Shown here in pieces: positions 11,700 to 20,981 of a stretch of 51,394 bases of DNA. The stretch lies in NCBI GenBank assembly GCA_002633005.1, contig NMRA01000063.1:808471-859864 (forward strand). Reading direction: 5' to 3'. Position 1 is the stretch's first letter; the number at the start of each line of letters is the position of its first letter. The notes under the pieces are model-generated. The model saw nothing but the letters and a program-made list of their open reading frames with translations, made no database searches and was not told where the DNA came from. The position numbers and the translations under genes are program-made. The DNA comes from Phoronis australis. Its lineage: Eukaryota; Phoronida; Phoronidae.

Positions 11700-12689
11700 G
11701 TTAATTAAGTAGACCTTCGACAATACAGTAGCCCCATCACGAACCCCATTTAGCGCCAAAAAAAAAACTTGAGACGGCGCTTGCACTAATCAAAGTCTAC
11801 GACATCATCGTTACAACAAATTTGGCTTTCACCGTGTCTCCAGAGTATTGGAATCTGATGACTCGTTTTTAATTTAGTGCAAAATACGTGGAAAATCAAG
11901 GAAACACATTAATTTTTCATTTCATGTCAGTTAATATTAAAACTAATCAAAATCACTACCTTTAGAATTTTTATTCAATTATTTAGCACACATTCTAATA
12001 CGGGCCCATATGGGAATCCCCGGGAGTGTGACTGGTGCCGTCGAAACAGCCGGAAAAAACAAAAGGCTTCGTCTAAATTGTTATCAGCAAATTTCCCAAT
12101 GTTTATTATAAAGTGTAACTTGTTTGATACAAAAACTTTGATGTTAGTAACTTTCCATTCATGTCTTTTTGAAGCCGAAGGTATGAACGCTGCGCGATTC
12201 CAATACGGACGGCTGTCCAGTGTGTGTCCCGTATGAGTATAGACGACAACAGGCCATTTAATTTGGTGCAAAATCCTTAGAAACGTTAGGCTTACAGCAC
12301 ATATCAGCATGATCTTTTCGTACAATGCAACTATATTCAAATTCATTAAAAATTTCATTATTAGAAACTCAATTTTCAAAATAAGTCGCCTTGAAATGCT
12401 GCAACCCGTAATCGGTCAAGCTAAAAAAAATTGAAAATTTAATAGCAACACAACATTGTGCGTATCTGTAATAAATTAAAACTACGAAATAAAGTCTGTA
12501 TTGTATGAAAACATACCCAGTCATAAGAATTTGTAATCAATTGAACGTTTTAAATTCAGCATCAGAATTCCGTTAGGCCTACGGGAACGACCCAAATCAG
12601 ACAAAATATTCCGGATTTGGGCCGAATTCCCTATACTCTGGGCCGGAACAGTGACACGAAACGTGGAAGTGCACTTTGCAGATTTTTTG
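11700..12689. other. non-coding stretch
   Basis: A 134-codon frame on the minus strand (12379-11975) is open but resembles nothing I recognise and has no good splice sites around it. Two TAGGCCTA words lie just downstream (12574, 12802). Nothing else is supported. Confidence 0.35.
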
Positions 12690-13480
12690 TAGCCAACCAG
12701 CTAGCTGTTTGAAGGTTATCGCCAAAATACAGCTAGGTAACACTGTGACTTGAGCTCTGTTAAACCATAGACCATAGACTGTAGTCTATTACGAAATTCC
12801 ATAGGCCTACCTACAGACCGGGTATGAGTTGTGTTAGTCAACTCGTCCTAAAACTTATATCACAGAGCCAACGACCGACGTGCATGCTAAATCTGGGAGA
12901 CAATTCGGACACTCACCTTGCCCGTTCAGTGCCAGTCGTTTAAGGGAAGAACAATCTAATAAACGTCATTTTCTAGCATTACTCTCGGCCTTTTGAGTTT
13001 TCTAACCAAGAAAGTCTGTTGTCTTTTTGAAACAGTACGCTCGTGAAACGCGCACGCGCCGTACTAAAATTTTGCGACTACTTTTGGGACATGATAACAG
13101 CTTCGCAGCAGTAAATTTTGTTCTAAATTAGGTTTGTTGGTCTTAAAAATGCTAATAACTTGTGACGAAATGAGACCAGTTCCGACAATTCGTTGTGACA
13201 GTACGCAACCTCGTGGCAGCAAAGAACAGTTGATAGAAGAATAAACTGGGGGGAAAAGAAACTGTTCAGGTCAGGTGACGTAATCGCCAAACGCCAACTC
13301 CCAATAGCGCACTTCAATTTTAGCAGTAGATGAGCGGTAGGCCTAGAACGATAATTCTTCCAACACCGGTAAATAATTTGGTTTACTCAAAGAGCGGTGC
13401 AGCTTTTAATGACACTATTTCTGAGTCAGATTTTATTTAGTCCTTTTTACCCACATCGACGTGAAGCTGTAGATTTTGTA
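12690..13480 (-). repeat. segmental duplication, copy 2
   Basis: Diverged direct copy of 9815-10508, with small insertions such as the CATAGACCATAGACTGTAG patch near 12765-12785. It keeps the minus-strand donor-like GGGCAAG|GTGAGTGTC near 12920-12905. A THAP-like frame lies immediately upstream on the minus strand (13658-13437), which copy 1 lacks. Confidence 0.6.
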
Positions 13481-13658
13481 TACAGCTTTGCACCAAGCCT
13501 AAATCAGATCTTGCTGATCGGGAAAGTTTGCCGCCAGGCCTTGTCGTGGATACGGATCTATTCCACGCACGGCACACAACGTGATCGGTGGGGAAGTTGT
13601 GCAAATGTATCCCATTGCCACTGACATTGCTACACCCGCACACCACGCAAACAGGCAT
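13437..13658 (-). CDS. THAP-domain-like exon, incomplete
   Basis: From the ATG at 13658 the frame reads MPVCVVCGCSN, giving MP- and C-x4-C as in THAP fingers. It continues with HNFPTD and RAWNRSV, carrying the conserved Pro and Trp. The expected C-x2-H pair does not follow in frame: after a SRSAR segment the sequence is unlike THAP. Either a splice junction, an indel or decay lies near 13525. A donor-like GATGTGG|GTAAAA sits at the 3' end, in the segment shared by both duplication copies. It is unrelated in sequence to the Kolobok THAP remnants. It may be a host THAP gene exon or an older transposon. Confidence 0.45.
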   Translation of the reverse strand: MPVCVVCGCSNVSGNGIHLHNFPTDHVVCRAWNRSVSTTRPGGKLSRSARSDLGLVQSCIQNLQLHVDVGKKD

Positions 13659-14095
13659 TTTAGCCCAGAGATCGACAAGTGCAGAACGTCCAAGAAATGA
13701 CACTCAGTTGTTACGCAGTGTGGCTCCCCAGTAAATTCGTGGCCACGATGATGTCATATGAACCACTTTACGCTGATTGGTTAAGATTTTTTCTGGGGCA
13801 TTCAAAGGGGCTACGAATTATGAGCGGTGTAATTTGCGTCGCAATTAATTACTTTCCGTGGTATGTAAGAAGCAAAAACAATATTTTTTATGAACAATAC
13901 ATGCATTTCTGGTGTCAAAAAGGTGTTTTAGCCGCTGGACGCTGTCTTTAAGGGGGCACGATTTCAAACCTTTGGCATGAATGAATGTTGTAAAAATTGA
14001 TTTTGACTGATGTTTATTCATCAACAATATAGACAGAACAGTTACAGACTCTGACCGCTTTTGTTAACGTCTTGAGCCAATGATACAAATAATTT

Positions 14096-14266
14096 CTACC
14101 ATGATTGATAACAAGTTCTACTGAGATGAGGTATGATGTAATATGCATGCATAACACTGTATGCAGAGACATGAAGCTTGAAACGCTCTCTTATCATCCC
14201 TTGTAATTCTGTGGCAGTTGTTTCATCATTTTCTTTCATCTGTTGGTCGATGAATGCACGTGCAGT
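14096..14266 (-). CDS. helix-turn-helix exon, transposase-like (exon b)
   Basis: It starts after a pyrimidine-rich stretch and CATTTGAAG (acceptor at 14268-14267) and runs to a stop at 14096. The protein reads TARAFIDQQMKENDETTATE, followed by a second helical segment with RERFKLHVSAYSV. This pattern of acidic turn, TATELQ helix and recognition helix is typical of the N-terminal helix-turn-helix of Tc1-like transposases and their relatives. The expected Arg-rich, LGW-type ending is absent, so the piece may be broken after SAYSV. It joins in phase 0 to the exon at 14453-14350 across an 83-bp intron. Confidence 0.4.
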   Translation of the reverse strand, partial: TARAFIDQQMKENDETTATELQGMIRERFKLHVSAYSVMHAYYIIPHLSRTCYQSW

Positions 14267-14349
14267 CTTCAAATGTAGAACAGTACACAAAAATAATGAC
14301 AACTCAAATTTCTAATTAACACTGTAATAAAACCTATGGACCTTCTTAC

Positions 14350-14453
14350 CTCCAAAAACTTTGAAGTCTTTCGCAGGGCTTCTGCCAACAAAGTCATGTC
14401 ACTTGTGATGGCCTTCATCTTATTGAAGTTCTCAAAAACATTCAACTCAACAT
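14350..14453 (-). CDS. internal exon with clean splice sites (exon a)
   Basis: An acceptor, CATCTTTTATTTCAG, precedes 14453, and the donor GGAG|GTAAGAAG follows 14350. The 104-bp exon enters in phase 1 and leaves in phase 0. It encodes a helical stretch (DVELNVFENFNKMKAITSD, then a Leu/Ala-rich run ending KFLE). The protein family is not recognised. Exit phase 0 matches the entry phase of the candidate exon at 14266. Upstream exons are not found, so this is an internal piece of a gene or transposon. Confidence 0.45.
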
Positions 14454-14576
14454 CTGAAATAAAAGATGTAATAAGCATTTTGTAAAAGTTAATTCAAACA
14501 AATCAAATGCATTGCTGTGGTCGGTATGACACCCACAATTCCATTTTTTAAATTACCGACTTGAACACTCAGGAAG

Positions 14577-14810
14577 TTAATGTGGATGGGTATGGTGTCA
14601 AGTCAATGTTGATGGGTATGATGTCAAGTTCATGTGGATGGGTATGATGTCAAGTTAATGTGGATGGGTATGATGTCAAGTCAATGTGGATGGGTATGAT
14701 GTCAAGTTAATGTTGATGGGTATGGTGTTAAGTTAATGTTGATGGGTATGGTGTCAAGTTAATGTGGAGGGGTATGATGTCAAGTCAATGGGGATGGGTA
14801 TGGTGTGAAC
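14577..14810. repeat. 26-bp tandem repeat, 9 units
   Basis: The unit is approximately TTAATGTGGATGGGTATGAT plus GTCAAG. The nine units differ at a few fixed positions (GTGG/GTTG, GATGTC/GGTGTC, TTAA/TCAA). It is a non-coding minisatellite. Confidence 0.9.
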
Positions 14811-15347
14811 AGTAATATCTGTGCAGTAAAGGACAACATGTCTGTTGTATATGTTAGTTTTTGTTTTCGTTTTTAGAATAGGTCAAAACTGTCAACTTGT
14901 ATAATTTCATAAAAATGCATCTCAAAGCATTCTAAACAAGATTATAGTCAATCACACTTAAAAATAATCACGACTTCATTGCCTGATATGGTGATACTTA
15001 TCATAATGATAAGGATCATTTTGGAAAAGTGGACCTGAATGAATTGACCCACACAGCCTCAGCTGGAGGGGATAACTTGAAAGAGTCGCGAACCATGTTA
15101 TATTACCGGTATGTCCTTTTTAGGTTCCAATTTTAAAGGGTCCATTGGCCCTTGCTAAGGAATCACAGCGCATCAATGAAATTATTCTTGCATGCTCCTA
15201 AAATTATAAGTGCAATGTGGATACATAAAATGATGGTGCATTTCACCTTGCCAAATAAAGTAATACAAGGTCAACCAAAAAACAAACCTCATTTCAATTA
15301 AAGCTCAACTTCAATGGAATTTTGTTATTTTAGATGACCACTGAGGT
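14811..15347. other. non-coding stretch
   Basis: AT-rich sequence between the tandem repeat and the gypsy fragment. No gene, repeat or element end is recognised. Confidence 0.4.
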
Positions 15348-15857
15348 TTACTACTAGTAAAGCTGTCATAGAGAAAATGAAAAGATTCTTTGCAACACAC
15401 GGAATTCCGCAGAGACTAATTTCTTACAACAGTCCCCAGCATGTACCCGAGAAGTTCAGACACTTTGCAAAAGAATTGGATTTTAGCCACAACACGTCAA
15501 GCCCCCCGATATCCGCAATCGAATGGTCTCGCTGAGAGAACAGTTCAAACTATGAAACATCTACTGCCCAAGATGATGGGAAGTGGCAATGACTCCTACA
15601 TTGTATTGCTAGAATATCGCAGTGCACCAATAACCGATGGAAAGTCCCCGAGTGAAATGCTAGTCACGCCGCTTACATTGTTTTACCCATGACCCTGATG
15701 AACTGAAGCCGTCGATGGTAAAACCATCAGTCCGTGAATCAATGGTGAATTGCCAAAGGAAACAAAAACAATATTTTGATCATGCATGTAAACCACTCAA
15801 ACCACTCAACATTGGCGATTCTGTCCACATTCTACAAGACAAGACATGGACACCTGC
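15348..15857 (+). pseudogene. Ty3/gypsy integrase fragment, 5' part
   Basis: The core reads through the HGIPQRLIS strand, an AKELDFSH helix and the RYPQSNGLAERTVQ block, which carries the catalytic Glu of a retroviral-type integrase. The aspartate expected just before the PQ motif reads Tyr, so the active site is dead. An extra C in the C-run 15502-15507 shifts the frame, and a second shift falls near 15685. A chromodomain-free tail follows (NIGDSVHILQ). The fragment stops at 15857, where a Kolobok element has inserted at TTAA. Continuation is at 20451. No LTRs are visible. It is old debris, not a functional element. Confidence 0.75.
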
Positions 15858-16029
15858 TTAAAGGAGAATGCCACCCGATTTCATTAGTCTTTTTTACCAT
15901 CTTAATCGGTCTATATCCACATCGCCTCTTATACGGTCGACCTCACCTTGGTGAGAAGTGTCACATTAACCTGTGAGGAAGGTGAGAAACGACGCAGCGA
16001 CGTCAGTGGTTCGTCTGCAGAGTTAATGC

Positions 16030-16300
16030 TGCTATATTGCGGTGCATCGTTCCCACTTGTCCGAACTATGAAGCTGTGAAGAAAGCGAGTATATCGTGTT
16101 TTTCGACTTCCTCGAGAGGCCGAAATGCTTAGGAAGTGGCTCGCGGTAGTTAAGAATGAAAGGTAAGCTGTTAATAGCAAGTATGAGGCCATGAAACATC
16201 TCTGTCTGTAGCCGGCATTTCGTCGACAGTCATTTCTCTGAAGAATTCCGGCTTACCAAAGAACAATCCATACGTTCCGTTGCTTGTGCATGTTCACGGC
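16030..16300 (+). pseudogene. THAP zinc-finger remnant of Kolobok copy D
   Basis: It reads CIVPTCPNYEAVKKA, then shifts frame in the Phe-rich strand. The LRKWLAVVKNE block is present in another frame, followed by a stop (AGGTAA). The C-x2-H segment is hit by a TAG where copy B has CGRHF. Three differently broken copies in this window show that none of them supplies a finger today. Confidence 0.6.
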
Positions 16301-16407
16301 GCCTCTCTAGCATTTCTTGATCAGTGTATTCCGGTTCGAACTGATAACCTGTGAAGCCTAACTATCCGACCCAAGAAGTCTTCGCCCCATGAGATCTTGA
16401 CTAATTA

Positions 16408-16661
16408 GTTGGGATTTTTTTTATTTTTTAATTGCAGGTGGTCTGATACACGTTGTACCAGACGTGCGCAGGCCTCGCATGTGCGCCCATTGCACTGATC
16501 ACCTGGAAATATTTTTATGCTTTATTAATATAAGGTTAAAACCGAGCTGAGGAGCTAGAAACCTGGCTCAAGGGTTTACCAGAGTGACCTAGTGAGACTC
16601 GAACCCACGACCTCGAGTAAAGAAAGCGGGCACTTATCAACCAAGCCACACTGTTGGGATT
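16408..16661 (-). mobile_element. tRNA-derived SINE in Kolobok copy D
   Basis: On the minus strand the head carries an A-box-like TGGCTTGGTTGATAAGT and a B-box-like GGTTCGAGTCT. The other end is an A-rich tail (T-rich on the plus strand, 16417-16433). Perfect 9-bp direct repeats GTTGGGATT flank it (16408-16416 and 16653-16661), as expected of LINE-driven insertion. Copy B shows the empty site. Length about 236 bp. Confidence 0.85.
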
Positions 16662-17153
16662 GGCGCCAGGGGAGTTGCCACGTATTCTGCGTTCTGTTTC
16701 AAAATGAATTATTCTCATCCTAACCAATACTTATATAAAACTGAAACAAAGTCCGTCTCATTAGATGCAATTTGTAATGTCTTTGCAGTATTCATGAGTG
16801 CAAATGTTGAGAATCCAGCAATGAATAAACCACTGCATTACCGGCTTTTGATGCTGGCAATTAATAAAGGTAATTGACCAGGCACTGAGGCCGTGTGAGC
16901 GCATGCTAATTCAGTGTTTGCTGACAGAAAGCTGTAACGAAGCAATTACTCGATTTTATATCCTATGGTCACATGTTAGGGGAATTTTTATTTAGAAATA
17001 CAAGTACATTATTCAAATCATTGTTACTGTACAACCTTTGCCCTGACGGTCTGTGGAAGGAGAATCCGACTTCGCGGCCCCCGAAAAGTAAGTAGATTTT
17101 CAGTTTCGTGGCTAATTCACAAAATAATTATGTGCACATTATTTCTTTGGCTC

Positions 17154-18660
17154 ACTATTATCAGTGTTGTAGTGGGACGTACGCGCATGTAGGCGCAGCC
17201 AACCACCTTTTGGCATTTGAACGTAGCGCCTACGCACTATAAGTTACGTTCAGTGCTCAAGGTGATACGGTGGGCTTTCAGAGCCTACTTACCTCAGTTA
17301 TACTTTCGAGTGGTATTGAAAATGGAATGCATTTGAACTTTATTAGGCAAAACAAGAACCCGGCAAAACCATTCTGTTTGGGAAATCGTTCCCCATGCGG
17401 AACAGTTCCGCATGGGGAAGAGTTCCACATGTGGAACCAATCTGCAACTGTCACATTTATTAATTATTGTTAGGGTAGAAATTCTGATACATTTATGTTT
17501 CATGCTTCTTGCACAATAAGATTTGAATATTTCTTGGCTTGTGTTAAGGTTCTACGAAAAGCAGTAAAATAGCATAGACAAGATGTCAATTTTTCCTTGA
17601 GTCTGCTTGAGGTAGGTTTCTACATCACAAATCATTTAGAAACTTCCCCACTGATTAATCATTGTTCATGTTGACACATAGATATTTTTATGTGTTATTG
17701 AGAATAGAATATATTTCAACTTAAATGTGCAAGAGATATTTTAAAAAATTGTGAGATCCACAAAATTATCGTTTGCGGAATGGTTCCGCAACTGTCACAT
17801 TGATCAACTAATTACTGTTAGGATTGTCACATTGATACTTTCAAGTGGCATTGACAATGGAATGCATCTTCAGTTGATTGGGCAAACAAATGGTTCCGCA
17901 TGCGGAACAGTGCCGCAAGTGTTACTTTTATAAATTAATGATTGTTAGGGTAGAAATTAGGATACTTTTATGTTTAATGCTTGTTGCACATTAAGATTTG
18001 AATATTTCGTGGCTTGTGTTAAGGTTGTACCAACAGCGGTAAAATGGCAGACGAGATGTCAATTTTCCCTGAGTCTGCTTGAGGTAGGTTTCTGCATCCC
18101 AAATCATTCAGCAAGTTCCCCGCTGATTAATCATTGTTCGTGTTGACACATTGATATTTTTATGTGTTATTGAGAATAGAATATATTTCAACTTAAATGC
18201 GCAAGAAAATTTTTTTAAAAATCGTGAGATCCACAAAACTATTCCGCATGTCCTGAGTTAAACTTTTCTGTTTGTGGAACCCTTCTGCAACTGTCACATT
18301 GATCTTTAAAAACAAATCATTATTTTGATTATTATTCTATAAAATATAAATAATATTTCGCAAGTCACAGTATTCCACAAAACTTGCGCAGTATTTTGCA
18401 AGTGCGTAATATTCCGCAAAATCTGCGTAGTATTCCGCAAAATGTGCGGAATGTTCTGCAAAATGTGCGGAATATTCCGCATGGCAAAAATTGAACTTTT
18501 AATTAAGAAAATGCTGATGGAGGAAATAAAAATGTAACATTGTAAACATGTTTAGGGTAAGATATAGATTTGTTTGATACCATTTTTATGGCCCTAAGTG
18601 GATATAAAAAAGTGCGAATACCTTTCCGCACACTTCGAGACTAACAGCACTGACTATTAT
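17154..18660. mobile_element. non-autonomous hAT transposon with 8-bp target duplication
   Basis: The element is 17162-18652 (1491 bp). It starts CAGTGTTGTAGT, ends with the inverted equivalent of CAGTGCTGTTAGT, and is flanked by ACTATTAT on both sides (17154-17161, 18653-18660). Terminal CAGTG plus an 8-bp duplication is the hAT signature. There is no transposase. Inside are a direct duplication of roughly 0.5 kb (starting about 17300 and 17835) and many TGCGGAA/TTCCGCA sites, often palindromic, densest at 18355-18485 near one end. These fit subterminal transposase-binding repeats (inference). Confidence 0.85.
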
Positions 18661-19292
18661 TGTCTTTTCGTGCTTGGAAGTTTAGTTTCCAACTCAAGCT
18701 GGTTTATGTTCGAGCCAGTCCCGGCGGCCATGTCAGGCCTGATCGGGTTCCGAGCTACTGGCCAGGATGATGAGTCAGTCGGGCCGCGACGGGCCTGATC
18801 AGGTTTCGAGCCACTGGCCGGGATAACAAGTATTTTGTGTGTTTAGAACTGAAAAAATCACAAGTATGAACAAAACAGATCTAGGTTCTCTTGTCTGTAT
18901 TTCACGGAAGAATAATTCAAATTTATTTCCGAAGAAACCCCAAACTCCTGCTACAGACCTTGGTAAATTGGCTTGCCGAACTTTGTAGGCTACGGTGTGT
19001 CCAAATACCAATAAATCCGTAACAGCGAAATAAAACAACACCTTTTTATGAGGACTCGGTGTATTTTTAAGGGTTTTACATCGAAGTTTGGTGATTTATT
19101 GGTGTTAAACGATGAATTCAAGCAATAAGCTGACACCAGTAACCCGTGTTGTGAACTGCTGAACAGACTGCGTGTGAAACCAATGACGTCATTGGATATG
19201 TTCAACACCACCGTCTGCAGTCAGGTGTCAGGTAACGCAACGGAAGGTGCCGTTATCGAGTAGAACTACTCGATCTAAATTGATACAAAATA

Positions 19293-20425
19293 GGTTGCAG
19301 GGCTCGACATAACGAGCTGCAGGTCGCATTTGCGACCTGAAATTTGGAAATGCGAGCTGAGATTTTTGTCAGCTCGTATCAAGTCGCAAAATGCGACCTG
19401 GAATTTCCAACGAATGCGAGCTGAGTTTTTACACTTCTCAACAGATACCTGGCAAATACAANNNNNNNNNNNNNNNNNNNNNNNNNNNNNNNNNNNNNNN
19501 NNNNNNNNNNNNNNNNNNNNNNNNNNNNNNNNNNNNNNNNNNNNNNNNNNNNNNTTTCTTACCATTGCAGCGTTTTAATATCTTAATACCGCAAACACTG
19601 AGGTTAACGACTATGCTCACGCACAAGCCTACTCCCTACCTTTAAAGTGTTTCATAATAAGCGCTCACTGATCTATTAAAAGTCCCCCTTAAATTTTGAG
19701 AATTTCCAATTAAGCGACCACAGTTCAAGCTAGCGCCCATCATAGCGCACTACAAACGACCGCGTGTGGTTTAAAATTGACACGCAGCTTATATGGTGTG
19801 TCACTTTCATTTTACACAACTTCAGTTTTCAAAAAAGTCTTTTCACAATATGTAAAAACCAAATCCCGGATTTGTTTTATACCTCGGAAAGAAAGTTAAC
19901 ACTAGTGACCTGCGTGTCGTTTTGTGACTGACCTATTTTTTCCGTACTTGGAAGGTATTGAAGAGCAAACTCGCCATTACCCGAGTTAGTTTGAATCTTT
20001 AACGACTTTGATGACAGCCAGTAGCAGGCCAGATCTAACAAAATCCCGGATACTTTTTCAACGGGCATTTTCTCCCTTTTCACATCGCAAATTTAGCTAC
20101 TCGAATGCACAAGTTAGTTAGAGAGCACTAATTCAACTTTCACATCGGCAACTTGTCTTGCGCTCTAGAGTCTTTCAATGGTGGTCGTGAAGAAAAGTAA
20201 GGCCATACCTGCATGAATTTGTGAGTATTTAACGCTGCAGGTAAGAGCATAATCTAAACATTTTCTTGATGATCTAAAAAATCTATTTTGGCGCGTAAAA
20301 ATGGCGGGAAAATTTTGCCACCTGGCATTTACGAATGCGAGCTGGATTTTGAAAATGCGACCTGGGATTTTGGCTAGGTCGCAAAATGCGACCTGGCGAT
20401 TTTAATAGCGTCGAGCCCTGGGTTG
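19293..20425. mobile_element. hAT-like element with 5-bp TSD, copy 1 (contains gap)
   Basis: It runs 19298-20420, starts CAGGGCTCGACATAACGAGC and ends GTCGAGCCCTG, with GGTTG duplicated at 19293-19297 and 20421-20425. Both ends are packed with TGCGACC/GGTCGCA and TGCGAGCTG words. A run of 93 N (19462-19554) replaces what in copy 2 is about 1.0 kb, so either the gap size is wrong or this copy is deleted. A short minus-strand frame at 20083-19877 recurs in copy 3. CAGGG...CCCTG ends suggest hAT. Five-base duplications are less common than 8 bp in hAT, so the superfamily is tentative. Confidence 0.8.
19462..19554. other. assembly gap (93 N)
   Basis: A run of unknown bases inside copy 1 of the 5-bp-TSD element. 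Reading frames that run through it are meaningless. Confidence 1.
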
Positions 20426-20450
20426 TTATTTGGGTGGCATTCTTCTTTAA

Positions 20451-20560
20451 GTCATGGAGAAAAATGACACTCGATCATATATCGTAACCACACCAGATGG
20501 AGTCAGTTACTGTGGTAATCGTCAACATCTGATGAAAACCAATGAATCCGTACAAAAACA
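20451..20560 (+). pseudogene. Ty3/gypsy integrase C-terminal fragment, 3' part
   Basis: Directly after the Kolobok TTAA the frame reads SYIVTTPDGVSYCGNRQHL, the typical C-terminal strand pair of gypsy polyproteins. It matches the fragment ending at 15857. The open frame continues to 20744, but the later part is not recognised. Confidence 0.65.
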
Positions 20561-20981
20561 TAGACGCAGTCAGTTTGCACAGAATTTTTTCTTTCAAAAA
20601 ATTACTACATTATATAATTTCATGGATCTCCCTGTATTTATCAAGCAACAGGAACAGCAACAAGTGGGACATCTTATACACTGTTTAGGACTTACATCCG
20701 GTGTCAGATTCATCAATAAGTTTCTTCAGGAAACGGTCTCTGTGTAGATTTGCATCACTGAAGTAGAATTCCATCTGAAATGAAACGAATGGCCATCTGC
20801 AATTTCAAAATTTCATTTTGTTATGCACAATTAAAAAGCAGTTCATAACTGCAGATAGAACTCTTGCAAAATGACTTTAAATAAAAGAGGAAAAGTGACA
20901 ATCTTGTGATCACCACTTTTTATGCCCAGAGGTTACTTCTGAAAACAACGATTCTTGAAGAAGTAATAAAAAACAAGAAGA

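Larger units (their letters stand above)
15858..20450 (+). mobile_element. Kolobok-like transposon, copy D, with three later insertions
   Basis: Termini: AGGAGAATGCCACCCGA at 15862 and GGGTGGCATTCTTCT ending at 20446, with TTAA on both sides (15858-15861, 20447-20450). The copy has been hit by a SINE (16417-16652), a hAT (17162-18652) and a 5-bp-TSD element (19298-20420). Removing them leaves about 1.7 kb collinear with copy B. A THAP remnant lies at 16030-16300. It interrupts the gypsy integrase gene. Confidence 0.85.

Noticed and set aside
11975-12379. 134-codon minus-strand frame as a gene
   Set aside because: No recognisable motif, no splice or poly(A) context, biased composition from AT-rich DNA.
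16536-16652. tRNA gene on the minus strand
   Set aside because: Boxes A and B are present, but the acceptor and anticodon stems do not pair properly, and it has an A-rich tail and target duplications: a SINE.
19275-19645. Open frames crossing the 93-N gap on both strands
   Set aside because: Much of each protein is unknown residues; the frames exist only because N does not give stops.
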